The notes: generated by a model not told the origin, from the letters alone. Positions 1 to 13,037 are shown, counted from the first letter of the stretch. The stretch is 64,000 nucleotides of DNA from Umbilicaria muhlenbergii (GCA_000611775.1 KK106987.1:1507506-1571505), one strand, 5' to 3'. Numbers and translations: made by a program.

Positions 1-1730
1 AGTATGCAGAACCTGAGCAGCACTCAATTAAAAATAATGCAGCAAGCACTGTAATTATGAATGATGACACAAGTCATGTTTTTATTAATTTTTAAATTAA
101 GGATAATGCTCCTTCTGCTGACACTGTTGAAGTGCTTCAGCTCATGTCTACTCACTCACCTCTAGATGAGGAGATAACAGCTTATATAAGAATGTTTATT
201 AAACAACTTAAATGTATGATTCATACTGAACAGTTGAAAGACGGTTTAATATGATGAATATGACAGGGATTAACTACCCCTCTCAAGGATAAAAACAACT
301 TGACTGAGTCAGAAATGACAAATATGATGACAATACTCCCTGATGTAATAAAATGTTGAGAGGAAATTGAGGATGTCATATATTATAATGATAAAATTTA
401 CATTTCACAGAACCCTGCCCTCTGCAATACAGTGATCAGTTGATTTCATGATGATGTCTTTGCAGGTCATTTCAGGAAGTCAAGAATTATAAAATTAATG
501 CAATGATCTTATGATTGACCTGATGCTGTCAGAGACGTATGATGTTACTGTCATGATTATGTTGAATGTCAAAAGGTGAAGCCAGCTCATCATAAATCAT
601 ACAGATTATTGAACTCATTATCAGTCTCAGAAGTGTCATGACATACAGTGACAATGAACTTCATTATGAACCTGTCACTGAGCAGCACATATAAAAGTAT
701 GACATGAGATTCAATCCTTGTTGTAGTCAATAAGTTGATTAAAATGACTCACTATATTTCTGTACAGAAGACAATGTCAGTTGCTGACTTCATTAAAGTG
801 TTTATTCAGGACATTATGAAGTATCATAATGTGTTAAAAGTTTTAATCACAGACAGAGACAAGTTTTTTACATCAGAGTAATGAATCAACTTCTGCTTTC
901 ACATGTGATGCTGTCATAACATGTCAACAGCTTTTCACCTGCAAACTGATGATCAAACAGAGAGGCAGAATCAGTCCCTGAAGATGTATTTATACATATT
1001 CATTAATGAGCAGCAAGAGGACTGAGTGAAGCTTTTACTCTGCATGAAGTTCTCATACAACAACTTCATACATGCTGCTACAGGAAAGAGCCCCTTTCAG
1101 CTTAACTTAAAGTGAGACCCTCAGATGAACTTAAGTAAGCTGCTTATACAGCACTCACATGAACAAATAAGACTTTATGCAGATGCACAGCAGCTTCAAG
1201 ATTAAATTACAACAGCTCAAGAGCAGCTATGACAGGTTAACAAAATATATACAAATTATTATAATCAACACTGAACAGAGATAACATTCAAAGAAGGTGA
1301 TTTAATATTGATCAATGAAAAAAATATGTCAGTGAACAAGCAGATGAAGAAACTGCATTAAAAAAAGCTTAACTCATTCAAGGTATGACATGTGATAAAT
1401 TAATCATCATATGAACTTAACCTCTCAGAGGATCAAAATATTTATAACATGTTCAACATCACTTTATTGAAGTTATTTCAAGACACATGTTATGTATCCT
1501 CTGCATTAACAGGAAAAGACCTACTACTCAACTGAGATGATGAGTGAGAAGTTGAGGCAATTGTGAATAATCATGTTCATGACAGCAGACTTCAATACCT
1601 CATTAAATAAAAGCTGACAGATCAGGTGTGAGATGACACATGAGAATTAACACACTTCATCTGCAATGTAAAGATAAAAATGTGAAAATTTCATGCTGAC
1701 AACTCTGACAAATCAAAATTCAGGTGAGCT

Positions 1731-1892
1731 TTAAGATGTGACTTTTCAAGGTTGATTGAGAAGCTGTCACAAAAGTCATGAATCTTAAGATGTGACTCTT
1801 CAAGGTTGATTGAGAAGCTGTTGCAAAAGTCATGAGTCTTAAGATGTGACTCTTCAAGGTTGATTGAGAAGCTGTCACAAAAGTTATGAGCT
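1731..1892 (+). repeat. 54-bp tandem repeat, 3 copies
   Basis: Three head-to-tail copies of a 54-bp unit beginning TTAAGATGTGACTCTTCAAG start at 1,731, 1,785 and 1,839. They lie just downstream of the chromodomain-like segment of A1. The same place in A2 has two copies (49,133-49,240), so the copy number varies within the family. Confidence 0.85.
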
Positions 1893-2524
1893 TTAAGAAT
1901 TGAAAACTTTATCAGCTTTGTTAACCTGATCTCTTATGACAGAGTCTGTGCTCTACAATAAGAATATGACAGGGGCTATGATGTTATGATGTTATGATGA
2001 GATCTTTAATAGAATTACTGCATGAACTACATTATCACAGACATGTCACATTGCAGAGAACACTTAAGTGCAGAAGCATTTCATTTCAGGTTTGAAGATT
2101 AAAATGAACTTGAGATCAACATCTTGCACTTGACCCTTCATCAGCATCATGTCAAGTCACCCTTATTTATTTACTTATCTTTCATCATCTTAAACTTTTC
2201 TTCACTGTTGTTTAATGAAGCCTCTGATCTCATCTCCTCAACATGTCAATACTCACAGAGTTTGATGTACTCTTGATGATGATGAGATTGATGAGTGTTG
2301 AGGATGCAGAGAGCATGAGCAGTGCTCTTCAGCAAGACAGCAAGAGCTTGAATGAGCTCCTCAGAACTACTGAATTAACATTAATTACCTCATTATGAAT
2401 GCTGTGAGACTCACGTTGAGGAGTGACTGCAGAGAGCGTGAAGGATGTCAGTAGTAATCAGTAAAAAACAGTGCAGTGAGGAATTAATTAACTGTTGAGT
2501 GCTATATGCAATTAACATACCAAT

Positions 2525-2592
2525 AGTATGACAGTATGACAGTATGACAAAAATGTCATATGTATGACAGGTATGACAATGTCATACTAAAT
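2525..2592. repeat. Cluster of TATGACA / TGTCATA motifs
   Basis: The heptamer TATGACA occurs repeatedly over about 65 bp, together with its reverse complement. It lies in the non-coding tail of element A1. The same motif recurs near 3,210-3,230 and inside the family A LTRs. A2 holds only a short version near 49,880. Confidence 0.7.
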
Positions 2593-3645
2593 GAAACAAA
2601 ATGAAAAGAGATTAAAAAAAGTAAATTTACAGTGTGCTGTCACTCCTTCTGTCATCATAAGCACGCGTGCGTGAAACAACAACATCAGAGCTCTCAGAGG
2701 CCGGGACAATGATGATCAAAGACTTCATCATGCATTAATCATGAGAGTTGCAGAGTGATGTGCAATAAGTGCAGGCTGAATTGATCTGTGACATGAAGCA
2801 CTGATCAACTTCAGCTTTTCTGCAAGAGTCACAGTGAGCAGTATCTGACAGCATGTGACTGAGATTCTTTTAAATCACATGCTCATGATGATGACCCTGC
2901 TGCATGCGTGCTGACAGCAAGATATCATCATGACATCAGGAACTGCTGCTGAAGACATTATTTAAAAATAAATGCCTGATCCTCTTCAGGTGTTGAACAG
3001 TCAGTTTTATCACTCTGTTTCCTCATCTTTTTCTGAAGGTGTTGATCATTACAGTTTTATTCATTGACTCTGACTCAAAGCCCTCCTCATCACATTGAGC
3101 CTGAAGATTGACAGGCTTCCTCAGTGAAGGTGAGTCTTCACTGTTGTTCATGATCATGTTTTCAAGATTTTGAGTATTGATTGCTTATATACTATGTTAG
3201 CATTCATATGATGTATGACAGAAAGTATGACATCATAAATGAGACATGAGCTGTAAGCTTCATGATATTTCCTTCATGAGGTGAACACCTCTGCAATGAG
3301 GGATGATGTTATGAAGTCATCAAGTCACTCAATGAGCTGTGAAAAAGTTGTAAAAAGTATGATGACATGTTATAAAAGAGATGATGAAGAAGAAACACAA
3401 GGAAAAAATGTTTTAAATTTATAATAAATATTTTAATTTCAATGTTTATGTTAAGAAGAAGAACTTACTGTCAGGTATGATATCATCACAATTAAGTGAG
3501 AACATGTGATCAGTCTTACTTTAATATGATTTCACACCCTCACTCTACATGATCAATCACTTATCAAGTCATCATGATGATGTTTATAATAATGAATTTA
3601 AAGTCAATTGACATCAGGGATGACGTCATGAGAAGGAGAATGCTG

Positions 3646-3934
3646 TGTCAGAGTCATCATATATATAATATGACAATACAACATTATGATACAACACTAT
3701 AATATGACACTATGGTATAACATTATAACTTAAATATGATGACTCAGTGCCTAGCACCTTGACATCAAGTGAAAACTCTTCACAAGAAGATGCAGAAACC
3801 TGCTTCCTCAGTGATCAATTTGATCACTGAATAAAAGATGTATAATCACTGCATTGACTTTATCATAACTTTACTGCCTGTGACACCCCGTTCAAACATC
3901 ATTATAATGATCATCATATACTCACCCCCTTACA
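3646..3934 (+). repeat. 3' LTR of element A1
   Basis: This 289-bp LTR starts TGTCAGAGTCATCATATATA and ends CTTACA. It aligns end to end with the two 290-bp LTRs of A2 at 43,003 and 50,967. It holds direct repeats of a 13-bp unit (consensus GTACGACACTATR, here mostly with TA or TG in place of CG). It has the lowest CpG content of the three family A LTRs seen. Confidence 0.85.
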
Positions 3935-5420
3935 GAAGGAGATGATTGTCAGACATGCTGAGAATATTCATTAATGAAATGCTCAAAGTGATGATAAATA
4001 TAACAGTTTTCATCCTTCTCATCAGTTAAGTGTTGTGAATTGATTAAGGTTCTCTGAATGTTTAAACTGTTTAGAGGTGTGATGAAACACATTATGAGCT
4101 GAGTGACAGGCATTTTAAATGTGACTCATTTGAAGGTTTTAACCTTCTTGATAAAAGCAGTTATAATGTCTTTTTAATTCTTGACTGCTCAAGCAGCATG
4201 TTGTTCATTGTTCAGGTGTATGAGGTAAGTCTTCATGATTAATAATAAATCAAGCTGAATCATTTGAGATGACAGAGAGGCTTGAAGATGAGGAAAGATC
4301 TTGTCTCTGAGATCATTCATACATTGAGTCTCATCATATTCAAGGAAGGTGAAAAGATGATAAAACTTAATATAAAAGTCTGAGAACCTAAAGAGTCTTT
4401 GAGTTAAGTTAATATAAACTCAGTGATAATTCCTGAGCTTATTTGAATCCTCATAGATGTTTTTTAAATCTCTCAGAATATCATCAACTGTTCAGTATGA
4501 TTTAGCTGAAGACTCATGAGGAACAGGATTCAGTGTGTTGAGTAATCTTTTTACTCAGTTGAGACAACACATATCTCATGTGAGCAACCTCAGTTGAATA
4601 ATGATCTTCATTGACACTCAATTTGACCTTCATCTTGCTTATTCAGTTATCTCAGGTGAGTTCAGTACTGTCATTTAAAAAAAGAAGATCAGGAAGCTTC
4701 TGTGAACACTTATCATCATTTAAACTGTTTGAAATGTTTGAAGAATGAGTATTTTCTCATTCAGTTCATTGATGCTCCTTCAGCAACTGATATTTAATGT
4801 TGAGGGTGATGAAGCTGATGTTTAAGAAAGTCACATGAGCCTTTTCCTCTGCAAGCAGATCAATGAGGATGTCTCTGTCATCATTAAGATAATCTCATTC
4901 AGTAATGAGATCTTTTACATTCTCATTAACTGATATTTCTAGGTCCCTTTGCTCTCAGAGAGTGTTGAGTGTTTTTAAAAACTGCTCTGATTCTACCTCT
5001 GCTCAACATTGAAGTTGTTTCATATTGATGATATCATAAGGAGTTTCAGCATCATCTTCATTAATTCATTCATAATGTCATGCAGTTGAGATAAAGTACT
5101 TTCTTATCTTTCTGCTCTTCTTGAGTTTCTTGAGAGCTGCATTCAGTTTGAGGTAAATCATCTTCACATTAAAAAGAACTTCTTCTTCATCTTCTTGCTC
5201 ATGTTAATGAGATGAGTTTACCTCAGCAGCCTTTCCTTTTTGAGCTTGACTCAGTGAAATCATGCTCTCATGTGTCATATTGATGATGATGTGTTATAGG
5301 TTGAGGCAACACTTCTGACTGACTCACATGTCTTACAGCAGGTCTTATCATGTCTGAGGATTACTGAACAGTGTCAGAAATAATATCCTGCTGAAAAATG
5401 TTTTACAGTCTTTTCACGTA
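3935..5420 (-). mobile_element. Gag-like retroelement remnant
   Basis: This stretch beyond the A1 LTR reads, on the minus strand, as fragments resembling the gag-type proteins of fungal LTR elements: charged helical stretches and a domain like those seen in ascomycete gag. No LTR pair was found. It is heavily broken and CpG-poor. Family assignment is inference from local similarity; it could be the 5' half of an element whose other parts are elsewhere. Confidence 0.4.
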
Positions 5421-5479
5421 GTATGACTTCACCCTTAGTGAGGTGTTGATGACTCAAGGTGTTGTTTAATGTGTTCAGA

Positions 5480-5890
5480 ATTATTCAGTGTGTTGTTTAA
5501 ACAGTTCAGTGTTGAAGAAGTTTATCTCATAACATTCTGCATTTAGTGCTTTTCTTGACCTCTGTTTAGTGTTCAGTTCAGTAATTTCTTTTGATTCAGC
5601 TCTTTCACAAGAGCAAGATGAACACAGGTTATTTAAATTCAACTTGACTGCTTCATGAGTGTTCAGTGATGATGTGTTCACTCACTTATCATAACAGGTT
5701 CTTTCAACTTGACTGCTTCATGAGCTCTCAAGTTTTCATATGACTTAAGTTGACTGACACACATCTGTATGACTTAAGAGGTGTTTCAGTGATTTCTTTA
5801 AATTCAGCTCTTTCACAAGAGCAATTCAGTGTTTCATATGACTTAAGTTGACTGACACACGTCTGTATGACTTAGGAGGTGTAGTTGTAG
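5480..5890. repeat. Interspersed direct repeats
   Basis: A 49-bp unit beginning TCATATGACTTAAGTTGACT occurs at 5,736-5,784 and 5,834-5,882, 98 bp apart. A 21-bp unit (TTCAGCTCTTTCACAAGAGC) recurs near 5,596 and 5,803. The segment CAACTTGACTGCTTCATGAG occurs near 5,640 and 5,705. The region looks locally duplicated. No gene was recognised. Confidence 0.7.
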
Positions 5891-6189
5891 AGGATTATGT
5901 TATCAGTGTTTTTCAGAGTCATCAACACACACAAGATCAATACCTTTCTGAATAAGTTATTTCAATTCAACTATTTCATGAATGTAAAGAGAATGAGAAT
6001 TAATTTAATATCAAGATCATGCAGAGCTTATCATGCAGATATGATGATCAAGAGATTAATTTTAAAGAGGCAAGTATCTGATGATGAGCTAAATATACAT
6101 ATGCAAGGTGTCAAGCCTCAGCTGAGGTGCATTAAGTTTAATTAAATGTTAATGTCAGGAACATCTGCTGAGCTGTGTTAAACTTAATC

Positions 6190-7081
6190 AGATACTAGCG
6201 CGCGCCACTGAAATATTAAATGCTCAAATCAATACTGAATACCTGAATGCTGTCATGCTTTTAACAATAAGGAATATCACCTCTGAATGAGCTTCAACTT
6301 TGAATAATTGATCACCTCACCTCTGTTGACAAGAGAATGAATTCTGAAGGAAAAGGCTGATTTCATAACAAATCACATGAAAGTTTTACATGTGATGTTA
6401 CAAGAAAACATGACAGCAGCACAACTTCAGCAAGAAGATTTCATGAACAGAATTTAAATATTAATTTTAACATATCAAGTGAGAGACCTGATATGATTGT
6501 CAACAAAAAATATTCAAATAACTCACTCATTCAAAAAGCTAAATTACAAGAATGAAGGACCTTTTCAAATCAAGAAGAAAATATCAACTTAAACATATAA
6601 ACTTGAACTGCCTGAATTAATAAAAATACACTCTGTATTTCATATCTTTTTATTACAACTCACTGTGAATGATCCTTTGCCTGAACAAATTGAGTCATCA
6701 CTGCCACTGATGATAACTGAACAGGCTGAACTGAAATGAGAAGTTGAACAAATTAATGATAACTGTTGATGAAAAAACAGATTACAGTATAAAGTGATGT
6801 GAAAAGAATACTCACCTGATAAGACTTAATATAACACTGATGAATTTGAACACTCACCTGAACTGAAAGAGATATTTCATGAAAGGTACTCAAATAAGCT
6901 GACTGAGTCACTGAATACATCAACAACAAAGCAGAAAGGTAGATGATCAGCTTATAAAATTTATTAAATGAAGAAGAAGGTAATATCAAGTTTACAATTG
7001 AACATTAAACTGAACTGAATGATCTGAATAATGTATTGAACTAAATAATTGAACAGGTTAACAGTGATTAGATTAATGAAC
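6190..7081 (+). mobile_element. 3' end of Gypsy element B0, split by B1
   Basis: This segment is an inverted relative of the 3' part of B1 (for example 6,320-6,600 against 7,680-7,980): the end of the integrase region and the tail, read on the plus strand. From 6,984 it runs into an LTR beginning TATCAAGTTTAC, interrupted at 7,081 by B1. The rest of that LTR continues at 12,906-13,037. The copy is broken and truncated at its 5' side; its left limit near 6,190 is approximate. Confidence 0.7.
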
Positions 7082-7312
7082 TGTTAAAACTATGCAGATT
7101 ATGAATTAATGCATATGTTTTAACAGCTGACATTTAGCTACAGAGAAGAATTCTAGTCTAAGGAGCAAAAGGAAGAAAGAGCATGAAGATTAAAGTCTTT
7201 TTATGCATGTTAAGCTCACTAATTTAAAATGCTGCTAACTCATTCAGTCATTCAGTTCAGTACATCATTCAGATCATTCAGATCAGTTTAATGTTTAAGT
7301 GTAAACCTGACA
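7082..7312 (-). repeat. LTR of B1, 231 bp (3' end of element)
   Basis: The repeat starts TGTTAAAACTATGCAGATTA on the plus strand and ends AACCTGACA. It matches 12,670-12,900 along its whole length. Since the element is coded on the minus strand, this is its 3' LTR. The TCATTCAGATCATTCAGATC segment near 7,265-7,285 is a short internal duplication missing from the 204-bp LTRs of B2. Confidence 0.85.
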
Positions 7313-8934
7313 CTACTCTCTCCTTTATTTAATGAGCTTCATGAGCTGATTATCTACTTTTCTGCCTTGTTGTTAATGTATTCAGTGACTCAATCAGCTT
7401 ATCTGAGTACCTCTCATGAAATGCCTCTTTCAGTTCAGGTGAGTGTTCAAATTCATTAATGTTGTATTAAATCTTGTCAGGTGAATATTTTTTTCATGTC
7501 ACTTTATATTATAATCTGTTTCTTCATCAACAGCTGTCATTAATTTGTTTAACTTCTCATTTCAGTTCAGCCTGTTCAGTTATTACAGGTGACGGTGGTG
7601 ACTCAATTTATTTAAATAAAAAATCATTCACAGTGAGTTGTAGTAAAAAGGTGTGAAATACAGAGTGTATTTTCATTAACTTAAGCAGTTTAAGCTCATA
7701 TGCTTGAGTTGATACTTTTTTCTTGATTCAAAAAAGTCCTTCATTCTTGTGATTCAGCTTTTTGAATGAGTGAGTCATTTAAATGTTTTTTGTTGATAAT
7801 CATACCAGGTCTCTCACTTGATATGTTGAAGTTAATATTCAGATTCTGTTCATGAAGTCTTCTTGTTAAAGTTGTGCTGCTGTCATGTTTTCCTGTAACA
7901 TCACATGTAAAACTTTCATGTGATTCATTATGAAATCAGTCTTTTCCTTCAGAATTCATTCTCTTGTCAGCAACAGTGAGGTGATCAATCATTCAGAGTT
8001 AAAGCTCATTTAAGAGTGATATCTCTTATTCACAAAGAATGATGAAACTTTGATAAAGTCAGAATCTGCATTGTTGACTGTAAACTCAGTCATTGATAAT
8101 CATTTAACTCAGTCATCTTACTGATAATTCACAAACACTCTGAGGTAGCATTCAACATTCACATTAATATTTTCAGACTGCCTGTCTGTCTCTGAATGAA
8201 AAGTGGTTGAAGGTTTCAATCTGATTCAGAGTCATTTGCATAAGTATTTTCAGAGTAATGTTACAAATTGTGATCCTTGATTTGATGTAATTATCTGTGA
8301 TAATTCATGAAATCTTCATACATTTCAAAGCAAGAGTTCAGTAATGTATTCAACTGATGTTCTCTCATTCTTATTTATTAAACAAGAAATATAATGTCTC
8401 TCCTTGATTAATCTGCAAATGACTTCAGAATTATGTTGAATTCTTCACTTTCAAGTAACTCAGTAATCAAGTTGAGTGAAATATCTTGTCATGAATAACT
8501 TGAAATTAAAAGTGATTTCAGAGCTTCTTGATACTGCTCATTCATGTTCTTCATTCAGTGGCAGATGTGACAATTTTGAACAAACTGACTTATTGTTCAG
8601 TTTATTCAGGGCCAATAGTAGGAGCATATGAGCAGTTTCAGAGTCTTTCAGTGTTCAATATGTTTTATCATCAGCTGTTCATGAGCTTTTTGAATCAATC
8701 ATCATCATAATTTGTTTTGATTCAGATCATTATTAATGCCTGAGACTCATACACATTCTTGATAAAGCAGTCAGCCTTTGTCCTCAGTGCAGTCATTGAG
8801 AGAGATCTTTATTGAATGTCTTGCCTCAGTTTGTAATAAGCTTAGAATTTCCTGGCAGAAGTCATCTGCTTTTACATAATAAGTAATCAACTCATTTAAA
8901 GTCTCATTCAGAACCTGTTCTGATGATTTGTTCA

Positions 8935-9015
8935 GAGCTGATTCATTCAGTGCTGATTCATTTAATGTTGATTCATTTAATACTGATTTATTCAGGATCT
9001 GTTCAGTTGATTTTA
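8935..9015 (-). repeat. 21-bp coding minisatellite in element B1
   Basis: A 21-bp unit is repeated four or more times and encodes, on the minus strand, LNES[AT] with a variable residue between units. It lies in an open stretch (9,082-8,771) between the RNase H and integrase regions. The matching place in B2 (about 54,980-55,075) carries the same repeat with different unit sequences. It is a linker repeat in a fossil element. Confidence 0.7.
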
Positions 9016-12000
9016 AAAGATGAGGAGCTCTTTTCTTTTGTTCAGTAATGATGCATGAGTTTAAGCAGCAGCTCAGTAGCATGATTTAAGATTAATATTG
9101 TAATTACTCATCATCCTCATTCTTCTTTAGTCAGTTATTTGAGTGTTTAATGAGTGCATTTACCTTTTTATTTTCCTTGCCTGTTCAGTAGGTGATCACA
9201 AAGTTGAATTGTAAGAGAAATTCAGCTCATTTAACTTGTCTATGAGTCAGCTTCTTGATCATTATAAAGTACTTCAGAGCTTTATGATTTGTTAAAATTT
9301 AAATCAGATCCTCTGTGCCTGTTAATTCAGCACATCATTCCTTTAGACTTCAAATGATGATCAACAATTCTTTGTCATAAATCTCATAATTGCATTCAGC
9401 TGATATAAGTTTCTTTGAAAAGAATGCTACAGGATGCAGTAGTCCTTGATCATCTTTTTAAGATAAGACACCCACTGATATCAGATCTGAGGAGTCATAT
9501 TCAAGGTAACATGTTCAGGTTCAGTTAAAGTGTCTTAATATTAACACTTGTGTCAATTGATTCTTCAGTTCCTTGAAGGCTTAAAGGCATTATTCAGTTT
9601 ACATATTAAAGAGTATATTCTTGCCTGTTAATCTGATTAAAGGCTTTGTGATTTTAGAATATCCTTCTATGAATCATCAGTAGAAGTTACAAAAACTCAA
9701 GAATGCCTGCAGTTGTTTTAAGTTGATTGATACTTTTTAAGTCTTAATGACTGTGATCTTTTCAAGGTTCACTCAGATGTCATGAAATTCTATGATCAGT
9801 TTTAAGTATTGAGTTTCAGTCTTGTGAAATTCACACTTCTTGATTTCAGTCTGTAAGTTTGCCTTTCTCAGTCATTCTAGAACAGTTTAAACATGTGTTT
9901 AATGTTCAGATAAAAACTCTGAATAGATCAAGATATCATTCAGATATGTGATACAGCATGTGTTCAATAAATTGAATAATACATCATTAATAAAGTGCTG
10001 AAAGATGACTGATCTGTTGATGAGTCTGAAAGGCAAGATCTTATATTTGTAGAAATCATGCTTCATTCAAAAGGTTATCAGGTCTTCAGATTCAGGATTC
10101 ATTTATATATGATGAAATGCCTGTTGTATATCAATCTTGATGAAGTATTTTGTCTTTAAAATCTGAGTCAAGGTTTCCTCAATTAAAGGCAATGAGTATC
10201 AGTCTTTCTTCATGATTGAATTCAGCTTTCAGTAGTTGATGCATAGTCATAAAGACTCATCTTTCTTTCATATAAACAGAATCAGTGAGGCTACTGATGA
10301 TTGATTGACTTCAATGAAACTTTTTTATAAGTTGTCTTCTATGTAGTTCTTCACCGCTACCAGTTCTTCATGTGACATATTGTAAAGAGGTGTGTATTTT
10401 AGCTTTTGCTCACTTTTTAAGACAATCTTGTGATCATAAATTCAGTGTGAAGAAAGCTCATTAACAGTTTTCTTGAAGAAGACATCAATCAAGTCATGAT
10501 ATTTAAAAGGGAGAATCACCTTGATATTTAATTCACTTAACTTCAGTTCAGAGTTCAATGCTTTCTTAATTCATTGAATAAAGATAATAAAGAATTCATT
10601 GCCTTCCTTCATATTCAATGTGAACAGTGTTACACTGATCATCTTGATATTGACTGCATGTGAGGGGTTATTACTTTTTAATGCAGAAGCTGATTCAGGA
10701 TCTGCTTTTGTGATAAATTTCTTCAAGATCTGATAAGTTTTCTTCAGTTCAGTTCATTCATTCAGTTTTGTTCATTCAGTGTTCAGTTTCATTTGTTCAT
10801 TCAGTTTCATTTATTTATTTGATGTTCAGTTCTTTGATTCAGTTTGTTCATTCATTCAGTTGTTCAGTTGTTCAGTTCATTTATACAGTGGGAAAACCAC
10901 TACCTGGTTCACAGGGTTGATTAAAATCCGGGTGTGATTCATTCATGAGAGTCTCAGTATAATGCTGAGGTCTTTCATATCTACAATCATCATGAGAGTG
11001 AGTCACTGAGAATGACTGCAGACCTTCATAATTGAATAAATCACATGTGTAACTCATCTTATGATCTTCTTTTGAAAATCATGTAAAGTTCAGGGCTTTG
11101 ACAATAATACTGCTTTAATTTCAGATCATTCAATCAGAGTCTTTGTCAAGTTAACATTAATGAATGCATATTTAATTGACTTTATATCAAGTAAAGCCTT
11201 GACTCATAGCTTGACCTCATTCAATGTGAGCTTGCAATTCACTTTGAATGATGTTCAGGTGAACAGAACATCTTCATTGATCATTAACATTAATATCATA
11301 AGAAGATTATCATTGTTTCTTATCATGACATTAATAGAGGAACACCTTTTCCTGAATTTAATTTATTGCACATATCTTGATGTTGAAGTCTCTTTCTTTT
11401 TGTTCTTGTTTGAACAGTTTAAGGCAAGGTGTCTCTGTTCATTATATTTAAAACATCATTCTTTTTTCATCTGTTGTTCTTTGATGACGTCTGAGTGTGA
11501 CATTCAGTTCAGTATTCAGGGGACTGACTCAGTGATTATTCAGGTAGTTGATTTTAAGATTTTAATAAAATATTCAGTCCTTGTATGAGTTTAACTTGCA
11601 GAGAGGAGTGTTTAATTCAATTGAAGTTTAATGATCTTCTTTGTATCAAGCAGTTATAAGGTCTGACTGATTTGCTGACAGCACTTAATGAGTTCATAAA
11701 GATCTTCAAGTCTATTGTTGTTAATGTTTAATTATTATTGAATGATGTTGTTCATCTTGTTTAGAAGTTCTCCTATTCAGTATGAATTAAGAAACTCATT
11801 CAGTTCAGTAACATATCATTGAAAATCAGCTCAGAAGGACAAGAAGTCTTTGAATTCTTAATAAAGCTTACAAAATTTATCAGTGATGATACATTTTTGA
11901 TTCAGGTCTTCATAGATCTGAGTTAAATGCTTTAGCAGTTTAATAATGTTTGAATAAGCTGTTCAGGATGCTGAATTCATTTAAGGCTTTATGTGTTTGA

Positions 12001-12669
12001 CAGAGTCACCCTCAACTCTTGTTTTCATGTATGTTATTTTCATCTGTTCAGTGAGGTATTATTCATTCATTGTTAATAAATAGTTTCTGATCTTCACTAC
12101 TCATTCATTGTATTTTAAACAGTCACTGAAGAACATCAGTGAATCAAAGAGCTTTAATAATTTAAAGTTGAATGATCCTTCAACTGTGAGTTGAGGGAAA
12201 TCAGGTCAGGGGGTGCTTGTGAAGATGATCATGATTCATTGTTTAAGATATGTTATCACATCAGTTTATTTAATGACTTTCTTCTTCAGTTCTTGATTCT
12301 TGTCTTTCATTCTTTTGTAGTCTGCTTGTAGTTCTTCATGTGCCTTTATAATGATGTTGATTTCATTCAAAGACTGCTCATGATCAGTGATCAGTTGTTG
12401 AAGAGCAGTCATTGCTTCAGAGGGATGTTTTTATAAAAGATTGATCAGAATCTTTGCTGTCAAGACTGTCAGAATCTGATTGATCAGGTTTTTATTCAAG
12501 GTGAATTGTTCATTATTCACAGAAGTCAACAAAGACTCTCTGACTCATGAGTAAACTTTGCTATCAGTTTCTTTAATCATCATGATTGAGTTTTAATTCT
12601 GATTTTGATTCTGATTCTGGTTCATTCAGATTGCCTTGCGGCAGGAGATAAAGAGAGAGACTAAAATAA

Positions 12670-12900
12670 TGTCAAAATTATGCAGATTATGAATTAATGC
12701 ATGTGTTTTAACAGCTGACATTTAGCTACAGAGAAGAATTTTAGTCTAAGAAGCAAAAGAAAGAAAGAGCATGAAGATTAAAGTCTTTATATGCACATTA
12801 AGCTCACTAATCTAAATCACCGCTAACTTATTCAGTCATTCAGTTCAGTACATCATTTGAATCATTCAGATCAATTTAACATTCAAGCATAAACCTGACA
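12670..12900 (-). repeat. LTR of B1, 231 bp (5' end of element)
   Basis: The repeat starts TGTCAAAATTATGCAGATTA and ends AAACCTGACA on the plus strand. It has the same length as the partner at 7,082-7,312. The termini TGTCA and TGACA are inverted copies of each other. Confidence 0.85.
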
Positions 12901-12905
12901 TGAAT

Positions 12906-13037
12906 TTAACATGCATATAAAGATTTTAATCTTCATGCTCTTTTTTTCTTTTGTTTCTTAGACTAGAATTCTTCTCTGTAGTTAAATGCCAATCATTAAA
13001 ACACATGCATTAATTCATAATTTGCATAATCCTGACA
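12906..13037 (+). repeat. Second half of the split LTR of B0
   Basis: Read on the minus strand this matches the family B LTR from its TGTCAGGATTATGC terminus. It continues the LTR interrupted at 7,081. The two parts sum to 230 bp, as expected for a 231-bp LTR into which B1 inserted with a 5-bp duplication. Confidence 0.8.

Larger units (their letters stand above)
1..3645 (+). mobile_element. Gypsy-type LTR retrotransposon A1, 3' part
   Basis: This is the 3' part of a Gypsy (Ty3-like) element on the plus strand; its 5' part lies outside the window. Base 1 corresponds to about 47,350 of the complete relative A2. Integrase zinc-binding and catalytic-core similarity is visible between about 350 and 1,300, followed by a chromodomain-like segment near 1,540-1,700. 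A non-coding tail of about 1.8 kb leads to the 3' LTR at 3,646. The copy is broken, with dozens of interruptions, and is nearly free of CpG. It is a fossil; its age cannot be dated without the other LTR. Confidence 0.85.
7082..12900 (-). mobile_element. Gypsy-type LTR retrotransposon B1, full length, broken
   Basis: This 5,819-bp element runs from LTR to LTR and is coded on the minus strand. It is flanked by TGAAC (7,077-7,081) and TGAAT (12,901-12,905), a 5-bp target duplication differing by one C/T transition. Recognisable parts in order of transcription: gag/protease region about 12.6-10.9 kb, reverse transcriptase about 10.35-9.9 kb, RNase H about 9.65-9.2 kb, a linker with a 21-bp repeat, integrase with zinc-binding and core parts about 8.72-7.95 kb, then a tail. 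It has dozens of breaks. It landed inside the LTR of B0, in the opposite orientation. Confidence 0.85.

Noticed and set aside
10890-10940. tRNA-like GGTTCACAGGG segment
   Set aside because: No acceptor stem or anticodon arm can be folded around it, and it lies in the gag/protease part of a retroelement.
11160-11588. 142-codon plus-strand ORF in B1, with open counterparts near 57,623-58,080 in B2
   Set aside because: It is antisense to the coding strand of the element; its presence in both copies follows from their common origin.
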